DNA from: Lithodes maja
Lineage: Eukaryota > Arthropoda > Malacostraca > Decapoda > Lithodidae
Assembly: GCA_037953745.1 (NCBI GenBank)
Contig: JBAKBP010004318.1
Coordinates: 62,001-126,000, forward strand
Reading direction: 5' to 3'
DNA: 64,000 nt
The notes beneath the pieces are model-generated. The model ran no database searches. It had not been told where the DNA came from and saw nothing but the letters and a program-made list of their open reading frames with translations. Made by a program: the position numbers and the translations under genes. Below are positions 40,616-49,284 of this stretch, piece after piece. The stretch's first letter is position 1, and every line of letters begins with the position of its first letter.

Positions 40616-41125
40616 CAATTTCACTGATATTGGTAATTTTCACTCGATACCGTACATTTTATTAGTAATTGAGGTAGGTTATTGTTGTATTAGGCACTTA
40701 TTATTCGTTATCACAGGTGTTTATTATACTTTGGCCATCAAATCTTAGGTCTTGTGTCACTTTCACTTTGACAAATATGCTTTAGAGAGTGTCACTGTCA
40801 CTGATAATGCTCATTTTCACTCGATACCGTACATTTTATTAGTAATTGAGGTAGGTTATTGTTGTATTAGGCACTGATTATTCGTTATCACAGGTGTTTA
40901 TTATACTTTGGCCATCAAATCTTAGGTCTTGTGTCACTTTCACTTTGACAAATATGCTTTAGAGAGTGTCACTGTCACTGATAATGCTCATTTTCACTCG
41001 ATACCGTACATTTTATTAGTAATTGAGGTAGGTTATTGTTGTATTAGGCACTGATTATTCATTATCACAGGTGTTTATTATACTTTGGCCATCAAATCTT
41101 AGGTCTTGTGTCACTTTCACTTAGT
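40616..41125. repeat. 177-bp tandem repeat in the piggyBac 3' flank
   Basis: TCGATACCGTACATTTTATT occurs at 40644, 40821 and 40998, giving a period of 177 bp and just under three units. Each holds GGTCTTGTGTCACTTTCACT and an AT-rich remainder. It lies between the transposase stop and the left terminal repeat. Confidence 0.9.
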
Positions 41126-41391
41126 TATATGATTTGTAAATGTTTTATATACAATTTATTGTGTCTTTTTTCACTGATTTATATATTTCTATAGGTTCTA
41201 ATCATAGGAATGTCACTTGGTATATACATATGTGTCACTTTCACATATTATTATGGTGGAATTGTATTTGTATCAATTTTCTCATAATACTTGACTTTTT
41301 TATTATAATACATTGTTTTTCTTTCACTTTTTGCCTATATATAATTATAGTGTACATATTGTCATTTTATTGGGCAATTTCAGTATGATTA

Positions 41392-44307
41392 TTAGAACTC
41401 CTGCTTGGTGTGGTAAGCAGCGAAGCACCCTACAGCACAGAGTGCCACCTTGCACTCCACACACTCCGTGGTTGACTTTTTACCTGGGTGCGGCCTCACC
41501 CTGCTGTGGTAGCAGACATGGCACCGCTTCTGATTTGTTCTTCCTGCTGCATTCTGAGGAAAGTAACCAAGCTGGTGCCTAAGCAGGTATGGAGCAGACT
41601 GCAAGCGGTCGATAACGGCGGGCCCAGGATGTGCCACTGCCCTCTGTGGCGTAGCATACTTCTCCAGGAGCCCCGTCAACACCTGCTTTTGGAACCTCCG
41701 CAGGCTGTTGAACTTCAGGGGTGGGTTCTCATTCCGAAGCCTGTATATATTATAGGCATTCAGAATTGACATGTCCACCATATGCAGAAAGAACTTTTTG
41801 TACCATCTGCACGAGGTACGCAGGCAGTCAATGAAGCCTATCTGCATGTCGGACTTGTCCACCAGCCTCATGTTGACATTGTAGTCCAGGACAGTATCGG
41901 GCTTGGTCACCCTGGCCTGGGTGCGGCGATCCACCTTGCCAGTCTCCACCATTTCCCCCTTGTGGATGGTGGTCAGGAGGTTGACCTTCCGCTGGTCGTG
42001 CCAGTGGATAGCCAGAATGGGCCCCGACTTCTTCCTGAAGACATCACCTTTTTTGGTCTTTGCAGGGAAAGTTGGCATGCCCTTCCTTTTCCCTCGTACT
42101 GTGCCTACAGTCCCTGTCTTGCGCTCATGCAGGTACTGTGAGAGAGTGGGGGACGTGTAATAGTTGTCCGTGTAGAGGACGTGATTTTTATGGAAGTAGC
42201 GGTCCATCATGGCTTGCACCACTGCTCCGCCAAATCCAATGAGGGGGTCCACAAGCACGTCCCCTTCCTTCCCGCTGTACACCAGGAAGTCCAGGACATA
42301 GCCAGTTGTGCAGTCGCACAGCACAAAAAATTTTATGCCAAAGCGATGTCTTTTGGAGGGGATGTATTGCCGGAAGCTGAGTTTTCCCCGGAACAGCACA
42401 AGAGACTCGTCAATGACGACCTTGCGGAAGGGCTTGAAGTAGGAGGTGAAGCGGTCTCGCATCATCTCATACAACGTCCTAATCTTCCACAGCTTGTCTG
42501 GGCGGTGGACGTCGGTGTTGGTGACTAGATGGAGCGCTGCGAGGATATCAAGGTACCGGTCGCGAGCCATATATTTCCCGAAGGCAGGGGTTGAAATTAG
42601 ATCATTGGTGATCCAATAGTCAGGCAACCTATGCTTCCTGACATGAGGCATTAGCATGGTGAGTGCCAGGAACACCATGAATTCTTGATGAGTCACTGGG
42701 GTCCACTTCCTCATATGGCCCTTGGTCACCTTGCCCAAAAAGTGTACCTGGAATTGGTGCTGCTTGTTTGTCTCTTTGACAACATAGCCTACCACCTCCT
42801 CATCAAAGAATGCCTCAAATAGTTGGTGTGGTGGAGCATTGGGGCCTGCAGGAAAATTGGGGGTAATGCCTGAACCCTCCAGTGCCTCATCAAAAGGTGG
42901 CACATCAGGGTTGTATCCATCCCCATCAACTACGTCCTGCCATTGAAAAACGTAGAATGGGTCTTGTCTACGCTGACGAGGAGCTCCAACTGGTAGCCCA
43001 GTACGCCCACGGCCAACTCGGGAGGCGCGCGCCCTAGGGCGGCGGCGAGGGCGTCGGTCAGGGCGGCGGCCAGGGCGGCGGGCAGAAAGACGGGCAGCAC
43101 GAAGCCGGGCCAAGCGGGTGGGTCGAGGGTCGTCGATGTCCATATAGTCATCGTCATCGTCAGAGTGGTCATCTTGCCCTGACGGTGGACCTATGTAATC
43201 ATGGCCAGAGTCTTCAGAGCGGTGCCCTTCATCATCAGTGGCCCCCACATAATCTGGCGGGGAACCAGTGATGCGTGGGCGGCGTGCGGGTGGGCGAGGT
43301 GGGGAAGGAGTGACAGGTGAGGCTGTGTCCTCCAGAGGTCCCGGGCTCCTTGGCCTGCGACGAGTCACAGAAAGCAATGATTCACTTTCACTAGGCCCAG
43401 GTATTGGGGTGGCGACCTCAAATACTTCTGCAGGAAGACATGTTGAAGGCGGGAGAGGTGGGGAGGACCGTGGGGAAAGTTGCGGGGACGTATGGCTGGG
43501 GCCGGCAGGGGTGGACGCCGCCGCGGGAGCCTCAAACAAAACTCTCTTACTTTTCTTCATCTTCTTGGTATATTTTCTACCTTTCCCCTTTTCGGCAGCA
43601 GTATGTCTCCTGTCGGGGGACCTAGGAGGCAAATAGGCCGAAAGTGGGGGGTCCTCAACCCTTGGCAATGGTGGGGGTGGTGGGGAAGAATGCGGGGCAT
43701 CCGGGTCATCTTGGGTGGCGTGGGTAGATAAGGGAGACAATGGCGGTCGAGAAGGGTCACCACGCTGACCCTCACTCACAGCCTCATCCTCACCAACTAT
43801 TTTAGCTTGTTCCCTAGCTGCTGCGGCCGCCTTTTCAAGTATTTTTAACTTGTAGAAATGCAGCTTGAAAGGCGATTTACCTGGGGAAGGGCTTGGAGTC
43901 GTGTCACTTATGCGAAATTTTGTTTGTGACCTTGAACTCTCCCACTCACTCACTCTCGCAAGTTCACTTTCTTGAGGTAAACCAGCTTCCTCAACAACTG
44001 GTACATCACGTACATCACCTTCATCACTCTCATCACTCTCAAATTCTTTCTCAAATCCCAGGAATTGTTCTTTATCACTCTCATGGCCATAATCACTCGA
44101 CTTATAATTACTCGAGTGGTCACTCACTTCTTCATCAATCTTATGCTTGGCATCAGCTTTCTCATAAAGTCTCAAAGTCGTCTCAATACCTCCGGGAGAT
44201 AACACATTTAGGCGATGGCGTCGGGGTAAGGCACGACGCACTATCAAGGGCGTCGTAGGAAGCACGATGTCGGACACGGCGGAATCACTATTTGGTGTAC
44301 TGTCCAT
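41392..44307 (-). CDS. piggyBac-family transposase (DDE_Tnp_1_7), 971 aa
   Basis: Cut-and-paste transposase that inserts at TTAA. It starts at the ATG at 44307 (MDSTPNSDSAVSD) and is open to 41392. Residues 1-440 or so are acidic, Pro/Ser-rich and low-complexity, with an Arg-rich RRPGRRPDRRPRRRPRAR stretch near 405-425 that may bind DNA. The catalytic domain follows: the insertion-domain start FEAFFDEEVVGYVVKETN, DYWITNDLISTPAFGKYM, then the triad Asp633 (VVIDESLVLFRGKL), Asp714 (VLYTDNYYTSP) and Asp817 (MRLVDKSDMQIG). The spacings (81 and 103) are close to those of the insect transposase (D268, D346, D447). The C-terminus has the cysteine-rich finger, CHVCYHSRVR...CVECKVALCAVGCFAAYH. It is longer than usual (about 600 aa) because of the N-terminal extension. 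No stop or frameshift was seen, so it could be active. Confidence 0.93.
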   Translation of the reverse strand: MDSTPNSDSAVSDIVLPTTPLIVRRALPRRHRLNVLSPGGIETTLRLYEKADAKHKIDEEVSDHSSNYKSSDYGHESDKEQFLGFEKEFESDESDEGDVRDVPVVEEAGLPQESELARVSEWESSRSQTKFRISDTTPSPSPGKSPFKLHFYKLKILEKAAAAAREQAKIVGEDEAVSEGQRGDPSRPPLSPLSTHATQDDPDAPHSSPPPPPLPRVEDPPLSAYLPPRSPDRRHTAAEKGKGRKYTKKMKKSKRVLFEAPAAASTPAGPSHTSPQLSPRSSPPLPPSTCLPAEVFEVATPIPGPSESESLLSVTRRRPRSPGPLEDTASPVTPSPPRPPARRPRITGSPPDYVGATDDEGHRSEDSGHDYIGPPSGQDDHSDDDDDYMDIDDPRPTRLARLRAARLSARRPGRRPDRRPRRRPRARASRVGRGRTGLPVGAPRQRRQDPFYVFQWQDVVDGDGYNPDVPPFDEALEGSGITPNFPAGPNAPPHQLFEAFFDEEVVGYVVKETNKQHQFQVHFLGKVTKGHMRKWTPVTHQEFMVFLALTMLMPHVRKHRLPDYWITNDLISTPAFGKYMARDRYLDILAALHLVTNTDVHRPDKLWKIRTLYEMMRDRFTSYFKPFRKVVIDESLVLFRGKLSFRQYIPSKRHRFGIKFFVLCDCTTGYVLDFLVYSGKEGDVLVDPLIGFGGAVVQAMMDRYFHKNHVLYTDNYYTSPTLSQYLHERKTGTVGTVRGKRKGMPTFPAKTKKGDVFRKKSGPILAIHWHDQRKVNLLTTIHKGEMVETGKVDRRTQARVTKPDTVLDYNVNMRLVDKSDMQIGFIDCLRTSCRWYKKFFLHMVDMSILNAYNIYRLRNENPPLKFNSLRRFQKQVLTGLLEKYATPQRAVAHPGPAVIDRLQSAPYLLRHQLGYFPQNAAGRTNQKRCHVCYHSRVRPHPGKKSTTECVECKVALCAVGCFAAYHTKQEF

Positions 44308-44504
44308 GATGGCGTCGGGGTAGATACTGTTGTTGTGGCGTCGTTGACGCCGGGTGGCGCCACCTACCGCCCAATCATCACAAACTGTGCGCGCGGCTTT
44401 CGAAAATCAAGCACGAAAGCAAGGGGCGTACATGAGGCCATCCGGGTTGCGCGGGCCGAGTATGTTATGGGCGTATATGAGGTCATCCGGGTTGGAGGGG
44501 TTAA

Positions 44505-44840
44505 AGAAGGACTGAAACCTCCCATGCTCGGGGTTTGTAACTTGAGTATGAAGGATTAACTTGAGTTCTGGGCTAAAATGACTTCTAGAAGGGCTAGAGA
44601 CACGATTTCGGGGTCCAAATAGGGGTTTTTGAGGACGGCGAGTTCACTAGCGACATTTTCAACACCACCTGGGGTCATCTTCAAGGTCAAAAGGTCATAT
44701 TTCAAGGTCAAATTAGTGAATTTTGGTAATTTTTGCCTGTTTTTTGTGTCTAACTCATAAACGGTGAGAGATGGCTGATTGTAATAAGAGGCAAGTTTGT
44801 AGAGCTGTCAAAATTTGATATTTATTATCATATATCGTAT
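44505..44840 (+). repeat. P-like element arm unit, continued after the piggyBac
   Basis: Begins AGAAGGACTGAAACCTCCCA right after the right TTAA and runs to TTTGATATTTATTATC. Same unit as at 39845; together with 40185-40200 it forms the second left-arm unit. Confidence 0.85.
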
Positions 44841-44902
44841 TACATAAACATTATATGCATATCACAACACTGTGTCTATTACAACAATGTCTATGTGTAT
44901 CA

Positions 44903-46140
44903 CTAGTTGGAGAGCTTTTCTTGCCTCCTGAGGCATCCCACAGCCTTTTCTTTGTCACTTACATTGAGGACATGAGCTTTCAATAGAATGTTAGCTAAAG
45001 TAGTACATGCAGCATTACTACTAGATACAGGTGCATCTACAAAGGATAACAGCTCAGCGAAAGGAAAGCGGCAACACATTTTAGTTTTGTCATGCAAATT
45101 ATAGGCATTATGTACAAAAAAGACGGTTGACATAGTCGGCACACTCAGTCCACCTCTATTCAAATTATCTAGGAACTCGGATGACACCTCGTTACCATCA
45201 TCATCAATAAACTCCTCCATACTAGTGCTATCACCATATTTATGAACAAGGTGTCCGGCCAAATAAACAACTTTATGCTTAACCCTCGAGCCCCGGCTAC
45301 GCATTACATAAATATTCCCCGAAATCCGGGTGTTTTGGCCGAAAAACTTCTACGCCTAGGCTACCGTATCTTTGTTATTCTGACTGCTTCCGCATTCCCG
45401 CGCATCCCAAAGCGTAGATGTGTTTCGTACCTGTAGAATGGCGTTAAGTAGAGCTCTCTAAGTCAACTGGTTCAGTTGTGATGATGATTTCATTGGAGAT
45501 AACTTTATGGCAAAAACAGTCACTTTACACTACTTTTCGATACTTAACAATAACATACAGGCACACACGAACAAGCGACGCACTCCTTCTTGTGGCCGGA
45601 GATGCGGGGCGTCGGTCCAGCCGGCTGTTGTTTACATGCGTCGGACCGACGCCTCGCACACCAGGCTTACAGGCTTTGAGCTCATGGGTCTTTAAGAGCC
45701 CTTCCGGGTAGCTCGGGAGTGTTTTTTATGGGCGTTCAAGAGCCCTACCGGGTCTGGAGGGTTAAGGGTATCATCAGACCTGAAGAGTTCCTGAGTGTCT
45801 TGAGGAGTGATCTCGTCAATGAGTTCACTTCGCTCATCTGGATTTATGGAAGTACTGTAGTATAATTCTTGTCGCAATCTAGCACACGAGAATTAGATTC
45901 TGGCATAATGTCATGCTTAATGAGTGTCCTCAAATTTGCAATTTTAGCTGCAGCCATAATGTCAACTACGTCAATGTAGAAGTTTCCACCGCTTTTGCCT
46001 GGCTTGGCCGAAAAACTTTTCCAAGGCTTCATCCGCGAATATAGCAGGAAGAACATAGTCAAAGTCTTTCTCTGCCAGAAGCAATTTGGCAGCATCCACA
46101 TTATTACGTGTGGACACAGTGAAGGCTTCAGCAGTTTGCT
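44903..46140 (-). pseudogene. P-element/THAP9-type transposase remnant
   Basis: On the minus strand, in shifting frames, from 46140: TAEAFTVSTRNNVDAAKLLL, EKDFDYVLPAIFADEALEKF then FFGQARQ, GGNFYIDVVDIMAAAKIANL with RTLIKHDIMPESNS. The DxLExFFGxxRQxxGxN pattern is the C-terminal signature of P-superfamily transposases. After the pBac-A insert (45283-45761) the frame at 45280-44903 reads VVYLAGHLVHKYGDS, GGLSVPTMSTVFFVHNAYN and FPFAELLSFVDAPVSSSNAA. The N-terminal THAP domain and catalytic core are absent, so this is an internally deleted, dead gene. Confidence 0.65.
45283..45761 (+). mobile_element. pBac-A MITE copy 5
   Basis: 479 bp, TTAA at 45279-45282 and 45762-45765. Ends CCCTCGAGCCCCGG and, reversed, CCCTCCAGACCCGGTAGG. 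It splits the P-type transposase remnant. Confidence 0.88.
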
Positions 46141-46270
46141 GAGTTAGCTTCAGCTACGACCACCACCTCCTTGCCATGCGCAGGTAGATATAATTCGGCA
46201 GGCCTCCTCCAGCCTAGTGAAACTTGTACAGTCTGCTGTCCAAGGCTGTCTGGATTCGTCGTGCTGATGG

Positions 46271-46838
46271 ATACCAAAATTCACTAATTTGACCTTGAAA
46301 TATGACCTTTTGACCTTGAAGATGACCCCCAGGAGGTGATGAAAATGTCGCTAGTGAACTCGCCGTCCTCAAAAAACCCTATTTGGACCCCGAGATCGTG
46401 TCTCTAGCCCTTCTAGAAGTCATTTTAGCCCAGGACTCAAGTTAATCCTTCATACTCAAGTTACAAACCCCGAGCATGGGAGGTTTCAGTCCTTCTTTAA
46501 AGGAGTCTATGGATTTTTTTCAAATTTGGACAGCTCTACAAACTTGCCTCTTATTACAATCAGCCATCTCTCACCGTTTATGAGTTAGACACAAAAAACG
46601 GGCAAAAATTACCAAATTCACTAATTTGACCTTGAAATATGACCTTTTGACCTTGAAGATGACCCCAGGTGGTGTTGAAAATGTCGCTAGTGAACTCGCC
46701 GTCCTCAAAAAACCCTATTTGGACCCCAAGATCGTGTCTCTAGCCCTTCTAGAAGTCATTTTAGCCCAGGACTCAAGTTAATCCTTCAGACTCAAGTTAC
46801 AAACCCCGAGCATGGGAGGTTTCAGTCCTTCTTTAATG
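46271..46838 (-). repeat. Inverted right-arm array of the P-like element
   Basis: Inverse of the left arm: a partial unit 46271-46510 ending TTAAAGGAGTCTATGG, then a second unit to TCCTTCTTTAA at 46838. Words such as GACCTTGAAATATGACC recur in both. Confidence 0.85.
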
Positions 46839-47168
46839 CTGTTAACCCATCCAATCCCAGCAACGGCAACCAGCCGTCAGTAGATAAGTCACTCCCCAGT
46901 CCCACTGATGGCTAGGAGCCGTCAGTAACGTATTGTACTGTACTTTCCTTGTAACTGCCTGTACAGGCTGTGCCTGGTACCACGACCGTTTGAGTACTGC
47001 TCTCGATATGGCTACACTTCTCAGCTTATATAAAACCCACTGAAGGCTGGGAGAGCCAGTCTTCCTTCATCTCTTGAGGTGGAAAGTTGTTCTATCTTGC
47101 CATTTTGGCCATATTGCTTGGGACTGGGGGGGGGACTTTTATTACTGTATCCTCCGGTACAGTAGGAG
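46839..47168 (+). other. Unassigned segment with a TATA-type promoter
   Basis: Has TTATATAAAACC near 47027 preceded by GC-richer sequence and followed by a GCTGGGAGAGCCAGTC hairpin; this resembles the U3/R part of an LTR or a small solo promoter, but no second copy is in the window. A G-run follows at 47127. No gene. Confidence 0.3.
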
Positions 47169-47172
47169 TTAA

Positions 47173-47812
47173 CCTCTGAAGTGCGCATGGGGGTAATTGG
47201 AAACGTCCCCCTGTGCTGACGTATTTGAGGTGTTTCCGTCACTAAAATATTCATTGTGCCATTAATAGCATTAATACTTATCCATATGCGCCTATTATGG
47301 GTTGATTATAAAGGTATTAACCTGAAACAACAATAAAACGAGTGAAAACAGCGTTTGGATGGTCAAAATCGGAGATATAGCCCGCGAGTTGTATAATGTA
47401 TGGGTGAGGCAACCTGCTTTCCCGCCAATTTCCCCCAAGGCCACTGAGACACAGTCGATCGATACTCTCTCTCTCTCTCTCTCTCTCTTGCACTCGCTTG
47501 CCATCAGTGATGACAACACCCTGCTTGCAACTCGCTAATGTTAGCACGAAAATATACCTCAGAATAAGGGAATAACAGGGAAAATAGGTGATAACTGAAG
47601 GAGAGGAGGAAAGTGGGGAAGGAGGGGAGGTAGAGGACTGAGATTTTGCATGGCCCAGGGGCCAAAAAAAAATAAAAAAATAAAAAAATAAAAATAATTT
47701 TTTTTTTTTTTTTTTTCGATGTCAAAAGTTGATTTTTTTTTCTCACTCACTCATAAGAGTCTCCCAGCAGTCCGCTGGGGGAACTCTTAAGAGTCTCCCA
47801 GCAGTTCCCGGG
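47173..47812 (-). mobile_element. pBac-B MITE copy 2
   Basis: Reverse copy of 26873-27495, TTAA at 47169-47172 and 47813-47816. It keeps the poly-T/poly-A block (near 47700), the (CT)n run near 47465 and the ends CCTCTGAAGTGCGC and, reversed, CCCGGGAACTGCTGGG. It lies about 100 bp upstream of e(y)3 exon 5. Confidence 0.88.
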
Positions 47813-47911
47813 TTAAGGGCCCAAAGGAGGAAAACACACAAAAATAAATGTCTGTATAATTGTCCCTATGTTTTAAGAATTGTTGGTAAAAGTTTATAAT
47901 TGATTTTTCAG

Positions 47912-48028
47912 GTACAGCTCCCAGGCGCTGAAGACAATGCCCTTAGTGTCGGTGGTGTCGGCACCGGTGTCAGACTCACTGGGTTCTGACGGTGCCGCCT
48001 CAGAGGAAGACGATGAGGCTGGCAATAA
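47912..48028 (+). CDS. e(y)3: e(y)3/SAYP exon 5 of 5 in window
   Basis: Acceptor TTGATTTTTCAG at 47911. The exon completes the glutamate codon left open at 36073 and reads YSSQALKTMPLVSVVSAPVS then DSLGSDGAASEEDDEAGN. It ends at GGCAATAA before GTTAGT (48029), phase 2. The Tyr-Ser start after YYRE and the acidic SDG-EEDDE tail match the end of the SAY region before the PHD fingers. The fingers themselves would be in exons beyond this window or not yet reached by 64000. Confidence 0.82.
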
Positions 48029-48422
48029 GTTAGTTACATTTACACTTCTCGAATATTTTCCATTACTGTACATATTTGAATTTTTATAAGTAATTAGACA
48101 CAGATCAAGTTGGTGTGAAGTGGTTGGGGTAAACCATTGTGATGAGGCCTGATTGTGGAAGTTTTATACCTTGTGGTAGGTTATTCTTATTCCTAAACAT
48201 CAAGAAAGAGGATGTGAGCTAAACAGTGGTGTGTGGATATTTATGTATTATTACAGTATCTGTAACTGTCTTGATAGCGTGATGCATAAATGCGCGGAAT
48301 ATTGGTGTGAGTATCCTAGGTTCGAGTCCTTGGAGTTCCACTTTATTTGTTGATTTCATTAATTGAGTAGAAGTAAAGTTTGTTGGTGAAAAAATATTAA
48401 TTATATTTTTGTATTTAATTTT
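48029..48422. other. e(y)3 intron start, no further exon seen
   Basis: AT-rich intronic sequence. A tRNA-like stretch near 48280-48340 (GCGTGATGCATAAATGCGCG, then GGTTCGAGTCCTTGGAGTTC) has a B box GGTTCGAGTCC, so a decayed tRNA-derived SINE is likely. Confidence 0.4.
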
Positions 48423-49284
48423 ATGTTTATTATGCATTATGTTATGGATCGAGAAGCAATGTGGAACGTGCTAAGGATTTATGAAAGTGGAGAAAATTTG
48501 GTAAAAGCAGTCAAGAGTTTTTATGAAAAAAGCAGAGCGTGTGTTAGAGTAGGAAATAATGAGTTTAGTCAATGGTTTGAGGTAAATGTAGGTCTGCAAC
48601 AGGGTTGTGTAAAGTCACCATGGCTGTTTAACCCTTCCTGCCCGGATGTCATTTTAAAATTACACCCCTTGCGAAGGGCAGGAGCCCGGGTGTCCTTTTG
48701 AAATCTGTGAGCTTGAAAGCCTATTAAGCGTGGTTTGAAAGCCGTGCGTCGAAACGTTTGTAAACAAAGCCGGTCGGAGCGACGGCAGCTTAAAAAACAA
48801 GAAGAAGTCGGGGCTACATTTCGAGATGTGTGTGAATTCTCTAGCAGTTAAATTAACATAAATAGGCCTATTAAACATAAGTACAACGTTTTTTGGCCAG
48901 ATCGCCCGGGTAGGCCTATTCGTCATTTAGAAGGCTAGCCCGGGGAGGAAGGGTTAATGTATACATGGATGGTGTGGTGAGGGAGGTGAAAATTAGAACT
49001 ATGGGTAGAGGATAGAGGATTGGGTTTAGTAGGAAAGAATGATAGTGATTGGGAGTTGAACCAAAAGCTGTTTGCTGATGACACAGCGTTGGTGGCGGAT
49101 TCTGAGGAGAAACTGCAGCGAGTAGTCAAAGAGTTTGGTGTGGTATGTGGGAGGAGGAAGCTGAGAGTGAACGTCAATAACAGTAAAGTGATAGTGTGTT
49201 ATAGAGTTGCTCTTAGGGTGAATCTAGATGTTCGGCTGGATGGGGAAATACTGGAACAAGTGGAGTGTTTTAATAACTAGGAGT
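48423..49284 (+). pseudogene. RTE-E copy, RT middle part, split by a pBac-C MITE
   Basis: MDREAMWNVLRIYESGENLV, CVRVGNNEFSQWFEVNVGLQ then QGCVKSPWLF; after the MITE the text resumes with VYMDGVVREVK, then ELNQKLFADDTALVADSEEK, FGVVCGRRKLRVNVNNSKVI and VNLDVRLDGEILEQVECF. The catalytic FADD is kept. It ends abruptly where CR1-H begins. There are frameshifts around 48980-49040. Confidence 0.8.
48632..48953. mobile_element. pBac-C MITE
   Basis: 322 bp, TTAA at 48628-48631 and 48954-48957. Ends CCCTTCCTGCCCGG and, reversed, CCCTTCCTCCCCGGGCTAG. It has the TTGAAAGCC-TGTAAACA-GCCGG-style middle seen in pBac-A but is otherwise different. It disrupts the RTE-E codon pair read as Leu-Phe-Asn. Confidence 0.85.

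Larger units (their letters stand above)
40201..44500 (-). mobile_element. piggyBac-type transposon, apparently autonomous
   Basis: 4300 bp between TTAA at 40197-40200 and 44501-44504. The ends are CCCTCCAGCCCCGGGGGCTA and, reversed, CCCCTCCAACCCGGATGACC. The minus strand encodes an intact 971-aa transposase; the region 3' of it holds tandem repeats. The neighbouring unrepeated unit (39845-39870) shows the target before insertion, with a single TTAA in CTCCTTTAAAGAAGG. End and subterminal features are shared with the pBac-A MITEs. Confidence 0.9.
39845..46838 (-). mobile_element. P-superfamily transposon with long, internally repeated inverted ends (Galileo/foldback-like)
   Basis: Left arm: two 340-bp direct units starting CCATAGACTCCTTTAAAG (39845 and 40185). 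Right arm: one partial and one full unit of the same sequence, inverted (46271-46838). Between the arms a minus-strand transposase remnant is seen. The left arm was later opened by a piggyBac element at TTAA, and the transposase by a pBac-A MITE. Without those two inserts the element was about 2.2 kb. The exact outer ends and TSD are not resolved; both arms share TTAAAGAAGGACTG near their outer border. Confidence 0.65.

Noticed and set aside
40644..41125. CRISPR-like regular repeat array (three units)
   Set aside because: The 177-bp period is continuous tandem DNA without spacers, in a eukaryote, within a transposon.
43268..44258. Several plus-strand frames over the piggyBac transposase N-terminus
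   Set aside because: Antisense shadows of a GC-biased coding region.
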